Source of the DNA: Bacteroidales bacterium
GTDB taxonomy: Bacteria; Bacteroidota; Bacteroidia; Bacteroidales; UBA932
Direction of reading: 5' to 3'
Assembly (NCBI GenBank): GCA_016287075.1
Contig: JAEEVC010000009.1
Span: 36,135 to 100,134 of the forward strand
Length of the DNA stretch: 64,000 nt
Position numbers and translations under genes: made by a program. Positions 25,511 to 34,021 of the stretch are shown one piece after another (the stretch's first letter is position 1; every line of letters starts with the position of its first letter). The notes below the pieces were generated by a model that was given only the letters and a program-made list of their open reading frames with translations, was not told the origin of the DNA and made no database searches.

Positions 25511-26557
25511 ATGAAAAAGATACTGCTTTTAGCCCTCTGGGGCGTTTCCGTAGCGGCCACCGCCCAGGAGCCGGTGACCTACTTCCTTCCCGCCACCACC
25601 GTCGGTCTCGAAGTGGAAGCGGTCCGGGAGACCTCCTTCGCCGGGCCCTATGCCGCCTTCGCGAAGAAATACCTCGGCATCGACGTCCGCCTGAAGGACG
25701 AAACCCGGACCTGCCTCGTTTCCGTCGGCCTCGAGCCGGCGACGGAGGCCGATCCCGCCGCCCGTTTCTCGGTCGATCCCGGCAAGGAGGCCGACCGCTT
25801 CCTCGCCCTTTCCGCCCAGGGCCTCATCAGCCTCGGGGAGGATACGCCGCCGGAGGCCGTGCGCTGGAATTTCGTCGCCCCGGAGCGCTCGGACTTCAAC
25901 CGTAAGGGCGTCTCCGCCGGCCAGGCGAAGGAGCGCCGCACGACTTACAAGAACGTCAAGTCGGATTCGACCGATATCTTCACGCAAGTGCCTGTTTATC
26001 AGGATGTCGTCGTGACTCGGACGCCGGAACAGCGCGCCCGCGAGGCGGCGGAGCTGATCCTCAAGGTCCGCCAGGAACGCTACAAGATCACGGTTGGCGA
26101 CACCGATGCGACCTACAGCGGGGAGGCCCTTGGCAGCGCCATCGCCGAACTGACCCGCATGGAAGAGGAGTACATGACCCTCTTCGTCGGCTATACGGTC
26201 AAGGAGACCCAGCATGCCTCTTTCGAAGTGCGCCCCGAACCGGGCCGCGACCAGGCCTATCCGGTCTTCCGGATCTCTCCGGAGGACGGCGTCATCGCCC
26301 CGGATGACGGGGAGGGGACCCTGTACTACCTGTCGTTCGCGCCCGAGAAGACCGCCGAGGCCCGGCCGGTCCCGGAAGAGGCCGCCGGCGGGAAGCACGC
26401 CAAAGAGAAGAAGGAGAGCAAGACCGCCCGTTACATCCACTACCGGATCCCCGCCGTCTGCACGGTCAGCCTCGGCTCCGGCACCGAGCGGCTCATCCGG
26501 ACCCGCATCCCAGTCTGGCAGCTCGGAGAAGATGTCCGTTATCAGATTCACAAATAG
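25511..26557 (+). CDS. DUF4831 family secreted protein
   Basis: A 348-residue protein with a signal peptide (MKKILLLALWGVSVAATAQ) and no lipobox Cys, so probably periplasmic or outer-membrane associated. It matches the Bacteroidetes DUF4831 family in layout: VTYFLPATTVGLEVEAVRE near the N terminus, FAKKYLGI, then TRTPEQRAREAAELILKVRQERYKIT and MEEEYMTLFVGYT. A Lys/Glu-rich linker (about residues 293-310) precedes the last strands. Function is unknown. It lies between the acyltransferase (6 nt) and pepD (9 nt), so the three are probably co-transcribed. Confidence 0.75.
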   Translation: MKKILLLALWGVSVAATAQEPVTYFLPATTVGLEVEAVRETSFAGPYAAFAKKYLGIDVRLKDETRTCLVSVGLEPATEADPAARFSVDPGKEADRFLALSAQGLISLGEDTPPEAVRWNFVAPERSDFNRKGVSAGQAKERRTTYKNVKSDSTDIFTQVPVYQDVVVTRTPEQRAREAAELILKVRQERYKITVGDTDATYSGEALGSAIAELTRMEEEYMTLFVGYTVKETQHASFEVRPEPGRDQAYPVFRISPEDGVIAPDDGEGTLYYLSFAPEKTAEARPVPEEAAGGKHAKEKKESKTARYIHYRIPAVCTVSLGSGTERLIRTRIPVWQLGEDVRYQIHK

Positions 26558-26566
26558 CAGAACAAT

Positions 26567-28024
26567 ATGACAATCAAAGATTTGAACCCCAAGGTCGTAT
26601 GGGAGAACTTCTACGGCCTGACCCAGATTCCGAGACCCTCCAAGCACGAGGGCAAGGTGATTGAATACCTCTATAACTGGGGCATTGCCCACGGTCTGGA
26701 GACCATCCAGGACGAGACCGGGAACATCATCATCCGGAAGCCCGCCACCCCGGGAATGGAGAACCGCCGCGGGGTGATCCTGCAGGGCCACATGGACATG
26801 GTCCCGCAGAAGACCTCCGACTCCGACCACGATTTCCTGAAGGACCCGATCACCACCCTCATCGACGGCGACTGGGTGACGGCCGACCGGACCACCCTCG
26901 GCGCCGACAACGGCATCGGCGTGGCGATGGGTCTCTCCGTGCTGGAGGATCCCACCGTGAAACACGGCCCCGTTGAGGTGCTCGTCACCTATGACGAGGA
27001 GACCGGCATGACCGGTGCGAACATGCTCGCCCCCGGCGTCCTGCAGGGCGACATCCTCATCAACCTCGACTCCGAGGAGGAGGGCGAACTCTGTGTCGGC
27101 TGCGCCGGCGGACTCGATGCCGAGGCCTCTTTCAAGTACCACAAGTACAATGTGCGCCCCGGCTATAAGGGCCTGAAGATCAGTGTCAAGGGCCTTCAGG
27201 GCGGCCATTCCGGCATGGACATTTCCCTCTACCGGGCCAATGCCAACAAGGTTCTCGCCCGTATCCTCCTTCCGCTGATGGAACTCTTCGGCGTGCAGGT
27301 CGTGTCCTTTACGGGCGGCTCGCTCCGCAACGCCATCCCGTTCGAGGCCGAGGCCGAGGTCGTCGTCCCGCACGAGAACGTGGACGCGGTCAAGAAGCTG
27401 GTCAAGAGCATCTTCGCCGAGGTGAAGGCCGAGTTCGCCGAGAGCGATCCGGGCGCATCCCTGGCCGTGGAGGCGGTTCCCGCCGCGAAGAAGTTCATCC
27501 AGGGCAGCGTGATGCTCCAGGCGGTCAAGGCGCTCATCGCGTGCCCTTCCGGCGTGATCCGGATGAGCCGAACGATGGAAGGCCTGACCGAGACGTCCAT
27601 CAACATGGCCATCGTCCGGACGGAACGGGGCCGGATCTCGGTCCACAGCCTGATGCGGAGCGCGGTCGACAGCGCGAAGGCGGATCTCGCCGAGCGCGTC
27701 CGCTGCGTCTTCGAACTGGCCGGTGCCGATGAAATCGCCTTCAGGGGCGGCTACAGCGGCTGGACGCCGAAGCTCGACACCCCGATGAACAAGGTGATGA
27801 TGTCCTGCTTCGAGAAGGTTTACGGAAAGCCGATGAAGGTGATGGCCACCCACGGCGGTCTGGAATGCGCCCTGCTCGGTGCGAAGTACCCGAAGTGGGA
27901 GATGGTCTCCGTGGGACCGACCATCAAGTATCCGCACTCCCCGGACGAGCGGGTGAACATCCCGTCCGTCGCGCGCACGTGGGAATACCTGAAGGAAGTC
28001 CTCGCGAACGTTCCGGAGAAGTAG
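26567..28024 (+). CDS. pepD: Cytosolic beta-Ala-His/non-specific dipeptidase PepD (M20C)
   Basis: A 485-residue aminoacyl-histidine dipeptidase, full length for the family. The zinc-binding and catalytic residues are visible: GHMDMVP (H75), LGADNGIG (D114), TYDEETG (E144 and E145), LDSEEEGE, and THGGLECALL near residue 428. The lid/dimerisation domain sits between about 190 and 380. PepD hydrolyses Xaa-His and other dipeptides in the cytoplasm and is the natural end point for peptides brought in by a POT transporter such as the one at 5392-7071. Confidence 0.95.
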   Translation: MTIKDLNPKVVWENFYGLTQIPRPSKHEGKVIEYLYNWGIAHGLETIQDETGNIIIRKPATPGMENRRGVILQGHMDMVPQKTSDSDHDFLKDPITTLIDGDWVTADRTTLGADNGIGVAMGLSVLEDPTVKHGPVEVLVTYDEETGMTGANMLAPGVLQGDILINLDSEEEGELCVGCAGGLDAEASFKYHKYNVRPGYKGLKISVKGLQGGHSGMDISLYRANANKVLARILLPLMELFGVQVVSFTGGSLRNAIPFEAEAEVVVPHENVDAVKKLVKSIFAEVKAEFAESDPGASLAVEAVPAAKKFIQGSVMLQAVKALIACPSGVIRMSRTMEGLTETSINMAIVRTERGRISVHSLMRSAVDSAKADLAERVRCVFELAGADEIAFRGGYSGWTPKLDTPMNKVMMSCFEKVYGKPMKVMATHGGLECALLGAKYPKWEMVSVGPTIKYPHSPDERVNIPSVARTWEYLKEVLANVPEK

Positions 28025-28064
28025 CCCGTGGCAGACAACTTCTTGACAGTGGTGGATTTATGAG

Positions 28065-28105
28065 AACCAGCCCGGTCGGTTTCTGCCGGGCTGGTTTGTT
28101 TAATT
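28065..28105 (+). terminator. Intrinsic terminator after pepD
   Basis: Perfect 11-bp inverted repeat AACCAGCCCGG / CCGGGCTGGTT (28065-28075 and 28086-28096) with a 10-nt loop followed by TGTTTAATTTT. It ends the acyltransferase-DUF4831-pepD transcript 40 nt after the pepD stop. Confidence 0.85.
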
Positions 28106-28124
28106 TTCTGTAATTCAAGGGTTT

Positions 28125-30593
28125 ATGCGCCACGACCTTCCTGTGATGGCGGTCTGTCCGGACGTGGTCCGTGCCCTGGCGGAACGGGGAGGCGTCGTCG
28201 TGACCGCCCCGCCCGGGGCCGGCAAGTCGACGGGATTGCCGCTGGCGGTCCTGGACGCCTTTCCGGACGGGATGGTCATCATGCTGGAGCCCCGGCGTGT
28301 CGCGGCGCGGCAGATTGCGGAGCGGATGGCCTGGATGCTGGGGGAACCCGTCGGGAAGACGGTCGGTTACCGGATGCGCTTCGAACAGCGTGTGGGCGCT
28401 GCTACCCGGATCGAAGTCGTGACGGAAGGGATCCTGGTCCGCCGGCTGCAGGACGATCCGGGGCTGGAAGGCGTCTCCGTGGTGATTTTCGACGAGTTCC
28501 ATGAGCGGAGCCTGACCGTCGACGTGGCGCTTGCCCTGACCCGGGAAGTCCGGCAGGTCCTGCGTCCCGACCTGAAACTGGTGCTGATGTCCGCGACCAT
28601 CGATGCGGCCCGCGTCTGTGCGGCCCTGGACCTGCCCCTTGTCGAGAGCCGGGGCCGGTCGTTCCCTGTCGAGGTTGTCCGCCCCGGCGTTGAGGCAGTC
28701 CCCGAAAATGCGGCCGAAACGGTCGCCCATTTCGTGCGTGTAGCGCATCGGGACCACGACGGGGACATCCTCGCGTTCCTGCCGGGCGAGGGGGATATCC
28801 GCCGCTGCGCGGAGTTGCTGGGCGATTCGCTGGGCGCTACCCGTGTCTATCCCTTGTACGGCATGCTGCCGCCGGAAGGGCAGCGGGCAGCTATCGCGCC
28901 GAGTCCCGCCGGCGCCCGGAAGGTCGTGCTGGCGACCCCGGTCGCCGAGACGTCCCTGACCATCGAGGGCGTCCGCGTGGTCGTGGATTCCGGGCTGTTC
29001 CGGACGCCGGTGTTCGACCCGCAGCGCGGGCTGAGCCGCCTGGAGACGGTGCGCGTCAGCTGCGACATGGCCGACCAGCGGACCGGCCGGGCGGGCCGCG
29101 TCGCGCCCGGCGTCTGTTACCGGCTCTGGAGCCTCGCGACGGAGCAGCGGATGGCCGGGCACCGGACGCCGGAAATTGTCGGCGCGGACCTTGCGCCGAC
29201 CGTGCTCGCCATTGCGGCCTTGGGTGAAAACCGGCCGGAGCGCCTGCCCTGGCTGACGGCTTTGCCGCCTGTTCATCTTGCTCATGCCCAGGAACTTCTG
29301 GTGATGCTTGGGGCCTTGGATACGCAGCATCGCCTGACGGCCCATGGCCGTTCCCTGGCGGCCTTGCCCTGCCATCCGCGTATCGCCTCGATGCTTCTGA
29401 AAGCGACGACGCCCGCATTGCAGGCCCTGGCGGCGGATATCGCCGCGCTCCTGGAAGAAAAGGACCCGCTGGACGGAGAGCCGTCTGCCGCGCTGGACCT
29501 CCGCATCCGCGCCCTGCGGGATGTGCGGCGCAGCGGGCGGCCCGGCCGCTGGGCCCGGCTGCTCCGCATCGCGGAAGAATACCGCCGCACGGTCCGGGCA
29601 GGGGAGGACAATACGCCTCCCGACCCGTATGAGGTCGGTCTCCTGCTGGCCGCTGCTTTCCCGGAGCGGATCGCAAGGGCCTGGAAGGAAGGCGGTTCCC
29701 GTTATCAGCTTTCGACCGGAGATCTCGCGGCGCTGGATCCGGGCGACGCGTTGTCGGCGGCCGAGTGGCTGGCTGTCGCCAGTGTGCATACGCAGCCGGG
29801 CGGTGTCGGCCGCATCTTTCTGGCGGCTCCGCTCGCCGAATCGGACCTGAAACCCTGGCTGCAGGCCCGGGACGTCACCGGCTGGGACAGCCGGCAGGGG
29901 CGTGTCGTCGCCCGCCGGGAGTTCCGGATCGGACAGATCCGCTGCGCGGAGCAGCCATTGCCGGATATCCCGCGGGAGGAAGGGGTCCGGATCCTCTGCG
30001 AAGCCGCCCGGAAAGAGGGCCTCACGATGTTCGATTTCAATGACGACGTCCAGAATCTCCAGCGGCGGATCGCCGTGGTGTCTGCCTGGCATCCGGAGCT
30101 GGAACTGCCTGATATTTCGACAGAAATGTTGCTCTCCGACGCGCAGTCATGGCTTCCGCCTTTCGTGGGTTCCGCCCTTTCGGTCGCGGAACTCCGGCGC
30201 ATCGACCTTGTCCCCGTGCTCTGGAGCCTGCTGAGCTATGACCAGCAGCAGGCGGTCGACCGCCTCGCTCCTTCCCACATCGCGGTCCCGACCGGCAGCC
30301 GCATCCGCGTGGAATACCGCCAGGGTGCCGATGCCCCCGTCCTGCGGGTCCGGCTCCAGGAATGCTTCGGCCTGACGGATACGCCCCGGGTGGACGGCGG
30401 GCGCCGGCCGGTCCTGATGGAACTCCTGTCGCCCGGTTTCAAGCCGGTCCAGCTGACCGCCGATCTCCGCAGCTTCTGGGAGACGGCCTATTTCGAGGTC
30501 CGCAAGGAACTCCGGCGCCGCTATCCGAAGCATGCCTGGCCGGACGACCCGCTCGCGGCCGACCCGGTCCGCGGTGTCCGGAAAAAGGCATAA
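28125..30593 (+). CDS. hrpB: ATP-dependent RNA helicase HrpB
   Basis: An 822-residue DEAH-type helicase of the HrpB subfamily. Motif I is PPGAGKST (about 29-36), motif Ia LEPRRVAARQIAER, motif II DEFHER (about 123-128), motif III SATID, motif V TPVAETSLTIEGV and motif VI DQRTGRAGRV. The C-terminal HrpB domain extends to residue 822 (GGRRPVLMELLSPGFKPVQLT ... DDPLAADP). HrpB works on RNA in the cytoplasm, but its precise substrate in Bacteroidetes is not settled. It starts 28 nt after the pepD terminator stem, and the rpsF promoter begins at its stop. Confidence 0.93.
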   Translation: MRHDLPVMAVCPDVVRALAERGGVVVTAPPGAGKSTGLPLAVLDAFPDGMVIMLEPRRVAARQIAERMAWMLGEPVGKTVGYRMRFEQRVGAATRIEVVTEGILVRRLQDDPGLEGVSVVIFDEFHERSLTVDVALALTREVRQVLRPDLKLVLMSATIDAARVCAALDLPLVESRGRSFPVEVVRPGVEAVPENAAETVAHFVRVAHRDHDGDILAFLPGEGDIRRCAELLGDSLGATRVYPLYGMLPPEGQRAAIAPSPAGARKVVLATPVAETSLTIEGVRVVVDSGLFRTPVFDPQRGLSRLETVRVSCDMADQRTGRAGRVAPGVCYRLWSLATEQRMAGHRTPEIVGADLAPTVLAIAALGENRPERLPWLTALPPVHLAHAQELLVMLGALDTQHRLTAHGRSLAALPCHPRIASMLLKATTPALQALAADIAALLEEKDPLDGEPSAALDLRIRALRDVRRSGRPGRWARLLRIAEEYRRTVRAGEDNTPPDPYEVGLLLAAAFPERIARAWKEGGSRYQLSTGDLAALDPGDALSAAEWLAVASVHTQPGGVGRIFLAAPLAESDLKPWLQARDVTGWDSRQGRVVARREFRIGQIRCAEQPLPDIPREEGVRILCEAARKEGLTMFDFNDDVQNLQRRIAVVSAWHPELELPDISTEMLLSDAQSWLPPFVGSALSVAELRRIDLVPVLWSLLSYDQQQAVDRLAPSHIAVPTGSRIRVEYRQGADAPVLRVRLQECFGLTDTPRVDGGRRPVLMELLSPGFKPVQLTADLRSFWETAYFEVRKELRRRYPKHAWPDDPLAADPVRGVRKKA

Positions 30594-30597
30594 AGGC

Positions 30598-30628
30598 TTG
30601 TTTTTTCGGATTTTATTGTCTATATTTG
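30598..30628 (+). promoter_or_regulatory. Promoter of the rpsF-rpsR-rplI operon
   Basis: TTG (30598-30600), 20-nt spacer, TATATTTG (30621-30628), matching the Bacteroidetes consensus. The predicted leader to rpsF is about 65 nt. Confidence 0.75.
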
Positions 30629-30632
30629 CAGT

Positions 30633-30661
30633 CCTTTTTGGGCCCGGTGGGCTTGAAAAGG
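30633..30661 (+). ncRNA. Candidate S6:S18-binding leader hairpin of rpsF
   Basis: In the rpsF leader, CCTTTT (30633-30638) pairs with AAAAGG (30656-30661), and GCCC (30642-30645) with GGGC (30649-30652) around a GGT loop, with the CCG trinucleotide (30644-30646) at the apex. A hairpin exposing CCG in the rpsF 5' UTR is the known binding site for the S6:S18 complex in many bacteria and gives feedback control. The match here is by eye only. Confidence 0.4.
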
Positions 30662-30697
30662 AATGTAAATACTTTATAAACAATTAATTAAAACCCA

Positions 30698-31078
30698 ATG
30701 GTACAGAAGTACGAGACCGTTTTCATTGCAACTCCCGTTTTGTCTGAGGCCCAGATGAAGGAAGCGGTTGCCAAGTACACCCAGCTGATCCGCGACAACG
30801 GCGGCGAGGTTGTGTACGAAGAGGATTGGGGCCTGCGCCAGCTCGCTTATCCGATCCAGCACAAGACCACAGGTTTCTATTACCTGATCGAATTCAACGC
30901 CGACACGCAGTTCGTCGCGACGCTTGAGACCCAGTATCACCGTGACGAGCGGATCATCCGCTTCCTCACCGTGGCCCTGGACAAGGACGCCGCCGCCTAT
31001 GCGGAAAAGAGGCGCAACAACAAGGCTGCCAAGGCTGCCGCTCCGGCCGCCGAGGAAGAAGCTCCGAAGGCTGAGTAA
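30698..31078 (+). CDS. rpsF: Ribosomal protein bS6
   Basis: A 126-residue bS6: [22 protein letters not shown] opens the ferredoxin-like fold, followed by [20 protein letters not shown] and [10 protein letters not shown]. The C-terminal tail is rich in Ala, Lys and Glu, as usual in Bacteroidetes. It binds bS18 on the platform of the 30S subunit. First gene of the classical rpsF-rpsR-rplI operon. No Shine-Dalgarno sequence precedes its ATG (AT-rich leader), in contrast to rpsR. Confidence 0.97.
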   Translation: MVQKYETVFIATPVLSEAQMKEAVAKYTQLIRDNGGEVVYEEDWGLRQLAYPIQHKTTGFYYLIEFNADTQFVATLETQYHRDERIIRFLTVALDKDAAAYAEKRRNNKAAKAAAPAAEEEAPKAE

Positions 31079-31083
31079 TATTT

Positions 31084-31089
31084 GGAGGA
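31084..31089 (+). promoter_or_regulatory. Strong Shine-Dalgarno sequence of rpsR
   Basis: GGAGGA 7 nt before the rpsR ATG at 31097. It is the only canonical ribosome binding site I noticed in the window; rpsF, rplI and the other starts I inspected have none. It selects the 31097 start over an in-frame ATG at 31082, which lies upstream of this site. Confidence 0.85.
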
Positions 31090-31096
31090 CACAATT

Positions 31097-31366
31097 ATGG
31101 CAAACGAAAACAGCGAAATCCGTTATCTCAATCCTCCGACCGTCGATGTGAGGAAGAAGAAGTACTGCCGCTTCAAGAAGGCGGGCATCAAGTATGTCGA
31201 TTACAAGGACCCCGAGTTCCTGAAGAAGTTCCTCAACGAGCAGGGCAAGATCCTCCCTCGCCGCATCACCGGTACTTCCCTGAAGTTCCAGCGCAAGGTC
31301 GCGCAGGCCATCAAGCGTGCGCGTTCCCTCGCCCTTCTTCCGTATGTCACTGACCTTCTTAAATAA
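31097..31366 (+). CDS. rpsR: Ribosomal protein bS18
   Basis: An 89-residue bS18 starting [26 protein letters not shown]. The core [28 protein letters not shown], then [19 protein letters not shown], is the conserved rRNA/bS6-binding part. I start it at 31097 because of the GGAGGA placed 7 nt upstream. In Bacteroidetes, bS18 helps to hide the anti-Shine-Dalgarno end of 16S rRNA, so a strong Shine-Dalgarno on its own gene is likely a self-regulatory signal. Confidence 0.97.
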   Translation: MANENSEIRYLNPPTVDVRKKKYCRFKKAGIKYVDYKDPEFLKKFLNEQGKILPRRITGTSLKFQRKVAQAIKRARSLALLPYVTDLLK

Positions 31367-31374
31367 TCTGCCTT

Positions 31375-31821
31375 ATGGAAATTCTGCTCAAGAAAGATGT
31401 CGCCAATCTCGGCTATGCCGGTGAGATTGTCACTGTCAAGACAGGTTATGCACTGAACTACCTCGTTCCGCAGGGCTTCGCAGCCGTTGCGACCGAGTCC
31501 GTGAAGAAGCAGCACGCCGAGACGCTCCGTCAGCGTGCCCACAAGGAGGCCAAGCTCGTCGCCGACGCCGAGGCCCTTGCCGCCCAGATTGCCGCCCAGA
31601 CCGTCAAGGTCGCCGCGAAGGTCAGCGAGACCGGCCGTATCTACGGCTCCGTCACCGCCGCCCAGCTCGCCGAGGCCCTGAACGCCGCCGGCATCGCCGT
31701 CGACAAGAAGGACATCACCATCACCTCCGAAGAGGTCAAGGAACTTGGCACCTTCGAGGCTGTGGTCAAGCTCTACAAGGGCATCAAGGCCGCCTTCAAC
31801 TTCGAAGTCGTCGCTGAATAA
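31375..31821 (+). CDS. rplI: Ribosomal protein bL9
   Basis: A 148-residue bL9. The N-terminal rRNA-binding domain MEILLKKDVANLGYAGEIVTVKTGYALNYLVPQGFA is followed by the long connecting helix (SVKKQHAETLRQRAHKEAKLVADAEAL) and the C-terminal domain (GRIYGSVTAAQLAEAL ... VDKKDITITSEEVKELGTFEA). It sits on the 50S subunit near the L1 stalk base. Last gene of the operon, 8 nt after rpsR and 25 nt before the terminator stem. Confidence 0.97.
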   Translation: MEILLKKDVANLGYAGEIVTVKTGYALNYLVPQGFAAVATESVKKQHAETLRQRAHKEAKLVADAEALAAQIAAQTVKVAAKVSETGRIYGSVTAAQLAEALNAAGIAVDKKDITITSEEVKELGTFEAVVKLYKGIKAAFNFEVVAE

Positions 31822-31845
31822 TCCGCTTTTCAAGCGATCGAAAGG

Positions 31846-31874
31846 CCGGTCCCGTCGTCGGGGCCGGTTTTTTT
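31846..31874 (+). terminator. Intrinsic terminator of rpsF-rpsR-rplI
   Basis: Nine-pair stem CCGGTCCCG / CGGGGCCGG (31846-31854 and 31859-31867, one G-U pair) with a 4-nt loop followed by seven T residues. Immediately downstream lies the -7 box of the next gene. Confidence 0.9.
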
Positions 31875-31887
31875 GTGGAAAAAATCC

Positions 31888-31895
31888 TATCTTTG
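31888..31895 (+). promoter_or_regulatory. -7 box upstream of the polyferredoxin membrane protein
   Basis: TATCTTTG, an exact TAnnTTTG match, 24 nt before the chosen start at 31920. The expected -33 position falls on the T-run of the rplI terminator, so terminator and promoter are interleaved. Confidence 0.6.
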
Positions 31896-31919
31896 TGCGA
31901 CTGGAAAACAATTGTACCC

Positions 31920-33935
31920 ATGAAAAACCCCCGTAACAAAGCCAACTGGCCCCGCTATGTCCTGCAGTGGGGATCCCTTGCAGCCATCATTTTCTTCGTG
32001 TCCGGCCTGGTCCGGCTGCTGTTCCCCAAGATGGAGCCGGCCGATCCGGAGGCCTTGTGCCCGGTGGGCGGACTGGAGGCCCTGACGACCTTCTTCGTGC
32101 GGGGTTCGCTGCCCTGCAGCATGAGTTCGCTCCAGATTATCCTGGGCATCGTCCTCGCCGCGGCGGTGATCCTGTTCAGCAAGCTCTTCTGCGGCTATCT
32201 CTGCCCGGTCGGCACCGTGGAAGACCTGCTGATGAAGCTGCGGAAAGCCCTTAAGGTCAAGGCTGTACGGATCAAGAGCTGGGGCGTCCTCGACAAGATC
32301 CTCCGCGTGGTGAAATACGGGCTGGTATTCTGGATCTTCTATATGACCGCGACCGCCAGCGAACTGTTCTGCAAGAACCTGGACCCGTACTATGCGGTCG
32401 CCACCGGCTTCAAGGGGGAGATTACGCTCTGGATGTCCATCGTGACCGTCTCGCTGGTTGTCCTCTGCGGCTTCTTCATCGACATGTTCTGGTGCAAGTA
32501 CATCTGCCCGCTGGGCGCGATCTCCAATTCGCTCAAGTTCTGGGCCTGGCTGCTTGGCATCACGGCCCTGTGGTGGGTGCTGGGCCTCGTGGGCCTGAAA
32601 CTGCCCTGGTGGGTGCTGCTGGCGGCCCTTTGCGTGGGCGGCTATCTGCTGGAAATCCTCTGCGGCCATCCGAAGATGCAGCTGCTCTATGTCCAGAAGG
32701 ACAATGAAAAGTGCAATGGCTGCGGCCTCTGCAGCCGCGCCTGCCCTTATGGCATCGATGTCGCCGGTGTCACCGGAAAGGTCACCTGCGTGGATTGCAC
32801 CCTCTGCGGCGAATGCACGGGCGCCTGCGCGAAGGGTGCGCTCGCCGTGGGCCCCTGCAAGAAGTCTGCGGGCGGTTTCTGGAAGTATGTTCCCGCCCTT
32901 GTCACGTTGCTGCTCCTCGGCATCGGCATCTGGATCGGCGGCAAGACGGAACTGCCGACCATCAACGAGCAGTGGAACATGGAGCAGGTGGATGCCGGCA
33001 GCCTGAAGCACTTCTCCATGGAGCCGCTGCGCTCCGTCAAGTGCTTCGGCAGTTCCATGGCCTTCAAGGGCAAGCTGGTGCAGATCCCCGGCACCCACGG
33101 TGTCAAGACCTATGTCGGCAAGCACAGGGTGGTGATTACCTACGATCCCGCCGTGACGACCCCCGAAAAGATCCAGGAGGCCATCTTTGTCCCGACCCGC
33201 TTCAAGGTGTCCGCGCCTTACAGACAGGAAGTTACGCAGGTGAAGAAGGTTACGCTCCGGACGGAATCCATGCCGGACCGGATGGACCTGAACAACTTCG
33301 GGATGCAGCTGCGGCTCTCCGGGAAGAAGATTTACGGCGTGGAGAGCGAATTCGGCTGCCCGCTGTACCTCCGCGTGTACATGGATCCCGCCGAGGAAGC
33401 GGATGCCAAGTGGTTCAAGGAGATGGTGGAAAAGAAGTCCCTGGACATGCCCCTTCCGGACGGTTCCGTGCGCTCCACCCCGCTGTCCTTCAAGTTCGTG
33501 AAGATGGAGCCGGATGCGGAGCTTCTCCCCGTGGAGGACTACATCCGCCACATGTTCAACCCTTTCGAGGCGGAATTCAACGGCCGGTATGCGGACGGTG
33601 TCAGGAAGCGCGCGCTCGTCTATGAAGGCAAGCCCCAGTTCATCTATGAGGTCGCCGATCCCAATTACGAGAAGCCCGTCATCACCCGCAACTTGCCCTT
33701 CCTCAGCAACCATCTTTCCCGGGAAGAAGGCATAATCGGCGTGTATCTCCGTCTGAATGAGGAGTTTATCCCCTCCATCCAGGTCCGCTTCGCCGCCCCC
33801 TGCACGGCCGACCGCATCTGGGAACTCATGAACGAGAACCCCTGGACCATCACCTACAAGGAAGGAGAAGACGTCCGCGAAGAACCCGCCAAGATCGCCT
33901 TCAAGACGCCCGGCGTCGTAAAGCCCTGGGAATAA
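31920..33935 (+). CDS. NapH/CcoG-like membrane polyferredoxin
   Basis: A 671-residue membrane iron-sulphur protein; start at 31920 (MKNPRNKANWPRYVLQWGS) chosen because it lies just after a promoter box and begins the first helix. Two CxxxCP motifs typical of NapH/MauN/CcoG proteins are seen: CGYLCPVG (about 91) and CKYICPLG (about 192). Two 4Fe-4S clusters follow: CNGCGLCSRACP (about 265) and CVDCTLCGECTGAC (about 290). After another membrane helix comes an extracytoplasmic part of some 330 residues, beginning with a domain that looks like a heavy-metal-associated fold with one Cys (SVKCFGSSMAFKG, about 368). Probably an electron-transfer protein; partner unknown. Confidence 0.75.
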   Translation: MKNPRNKANWPRYVLQWGSLAAIIFFVSGLVRLLFPKMEPADPEALCPVGGLEALTTFFVRGSLPCSMSSLQIILGIVLAAAVILFSKLFCGYLCPVGTVEDLLMKLRKALKVKAVRIKSWGVLDKILRVVKYGLVFWIFYMTATASELFCKNLDPYYAVATGFKGEITLWMSIVTVSLVVLCGFFIDMFWCKYICPLGAISNSLKFWAWLLGITALWWVLGLVGLKLPWWVLLAALCVGGYLLEILCGHPKMQLLYVQKDNEKCNGCGLCSRACPYGIDVAGVTGKVTCVDCTLCGECTGACAKGALAVGPCKKSAGGFWKYVPALVTLLLLGIGIWIGGKTELPTINEQWNMEQVDAGSLKHFSMEPLRSVKCFGSSMAFKGKLVQIPGTHGVKTYVGKHRVVITYDPAVTTPEKIQEAIFVPTRFKVSAPYRQEVTQVKKVTLRTESMPDRMDLNNFGMQLRLSGKKIYGVESEFGCPLYLRVYMDPAEEADAKWFKEMVEKKSLDMPLPDGSVRSTPLSFKFVKMEPDAELLPVEDYIRHMFNPFEAEFNGRYADGVRKRALVYEGKPQFIYEVADPNYEKPVITRNLPFLSNHLSREEGIIGVYLRLNEEFIPSIQVRFAAPCTADRIWELMNENPWTITYKEGEDVREEPAKIAFKTPGVVKPWE

Positions 33936-33958
33936 GCCGCTGCTTTGTTTTTTTACAG

Positions 33959-34008
33959 AAAGGGTAGTTCCGTCGGTCAGAAAAATTCCCTCCGGAACTA
34001 CCCTTTTT
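33959..34008. terminator. Terminator hairpin between convergent genes
   Basis: Fourteen-bp perfect inverted repeat (33959-33972 and 33993-34006; AAAGGGTAGTTCCG type) with a T-run on the plus-strand side. It ends the polyferredoxin transcript and may also stop the opposing lipoprotein operon, where the T-run is weaker. Confidence 0.85.
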
Positions 34009-34021
34009 GCATACAAAGCAG

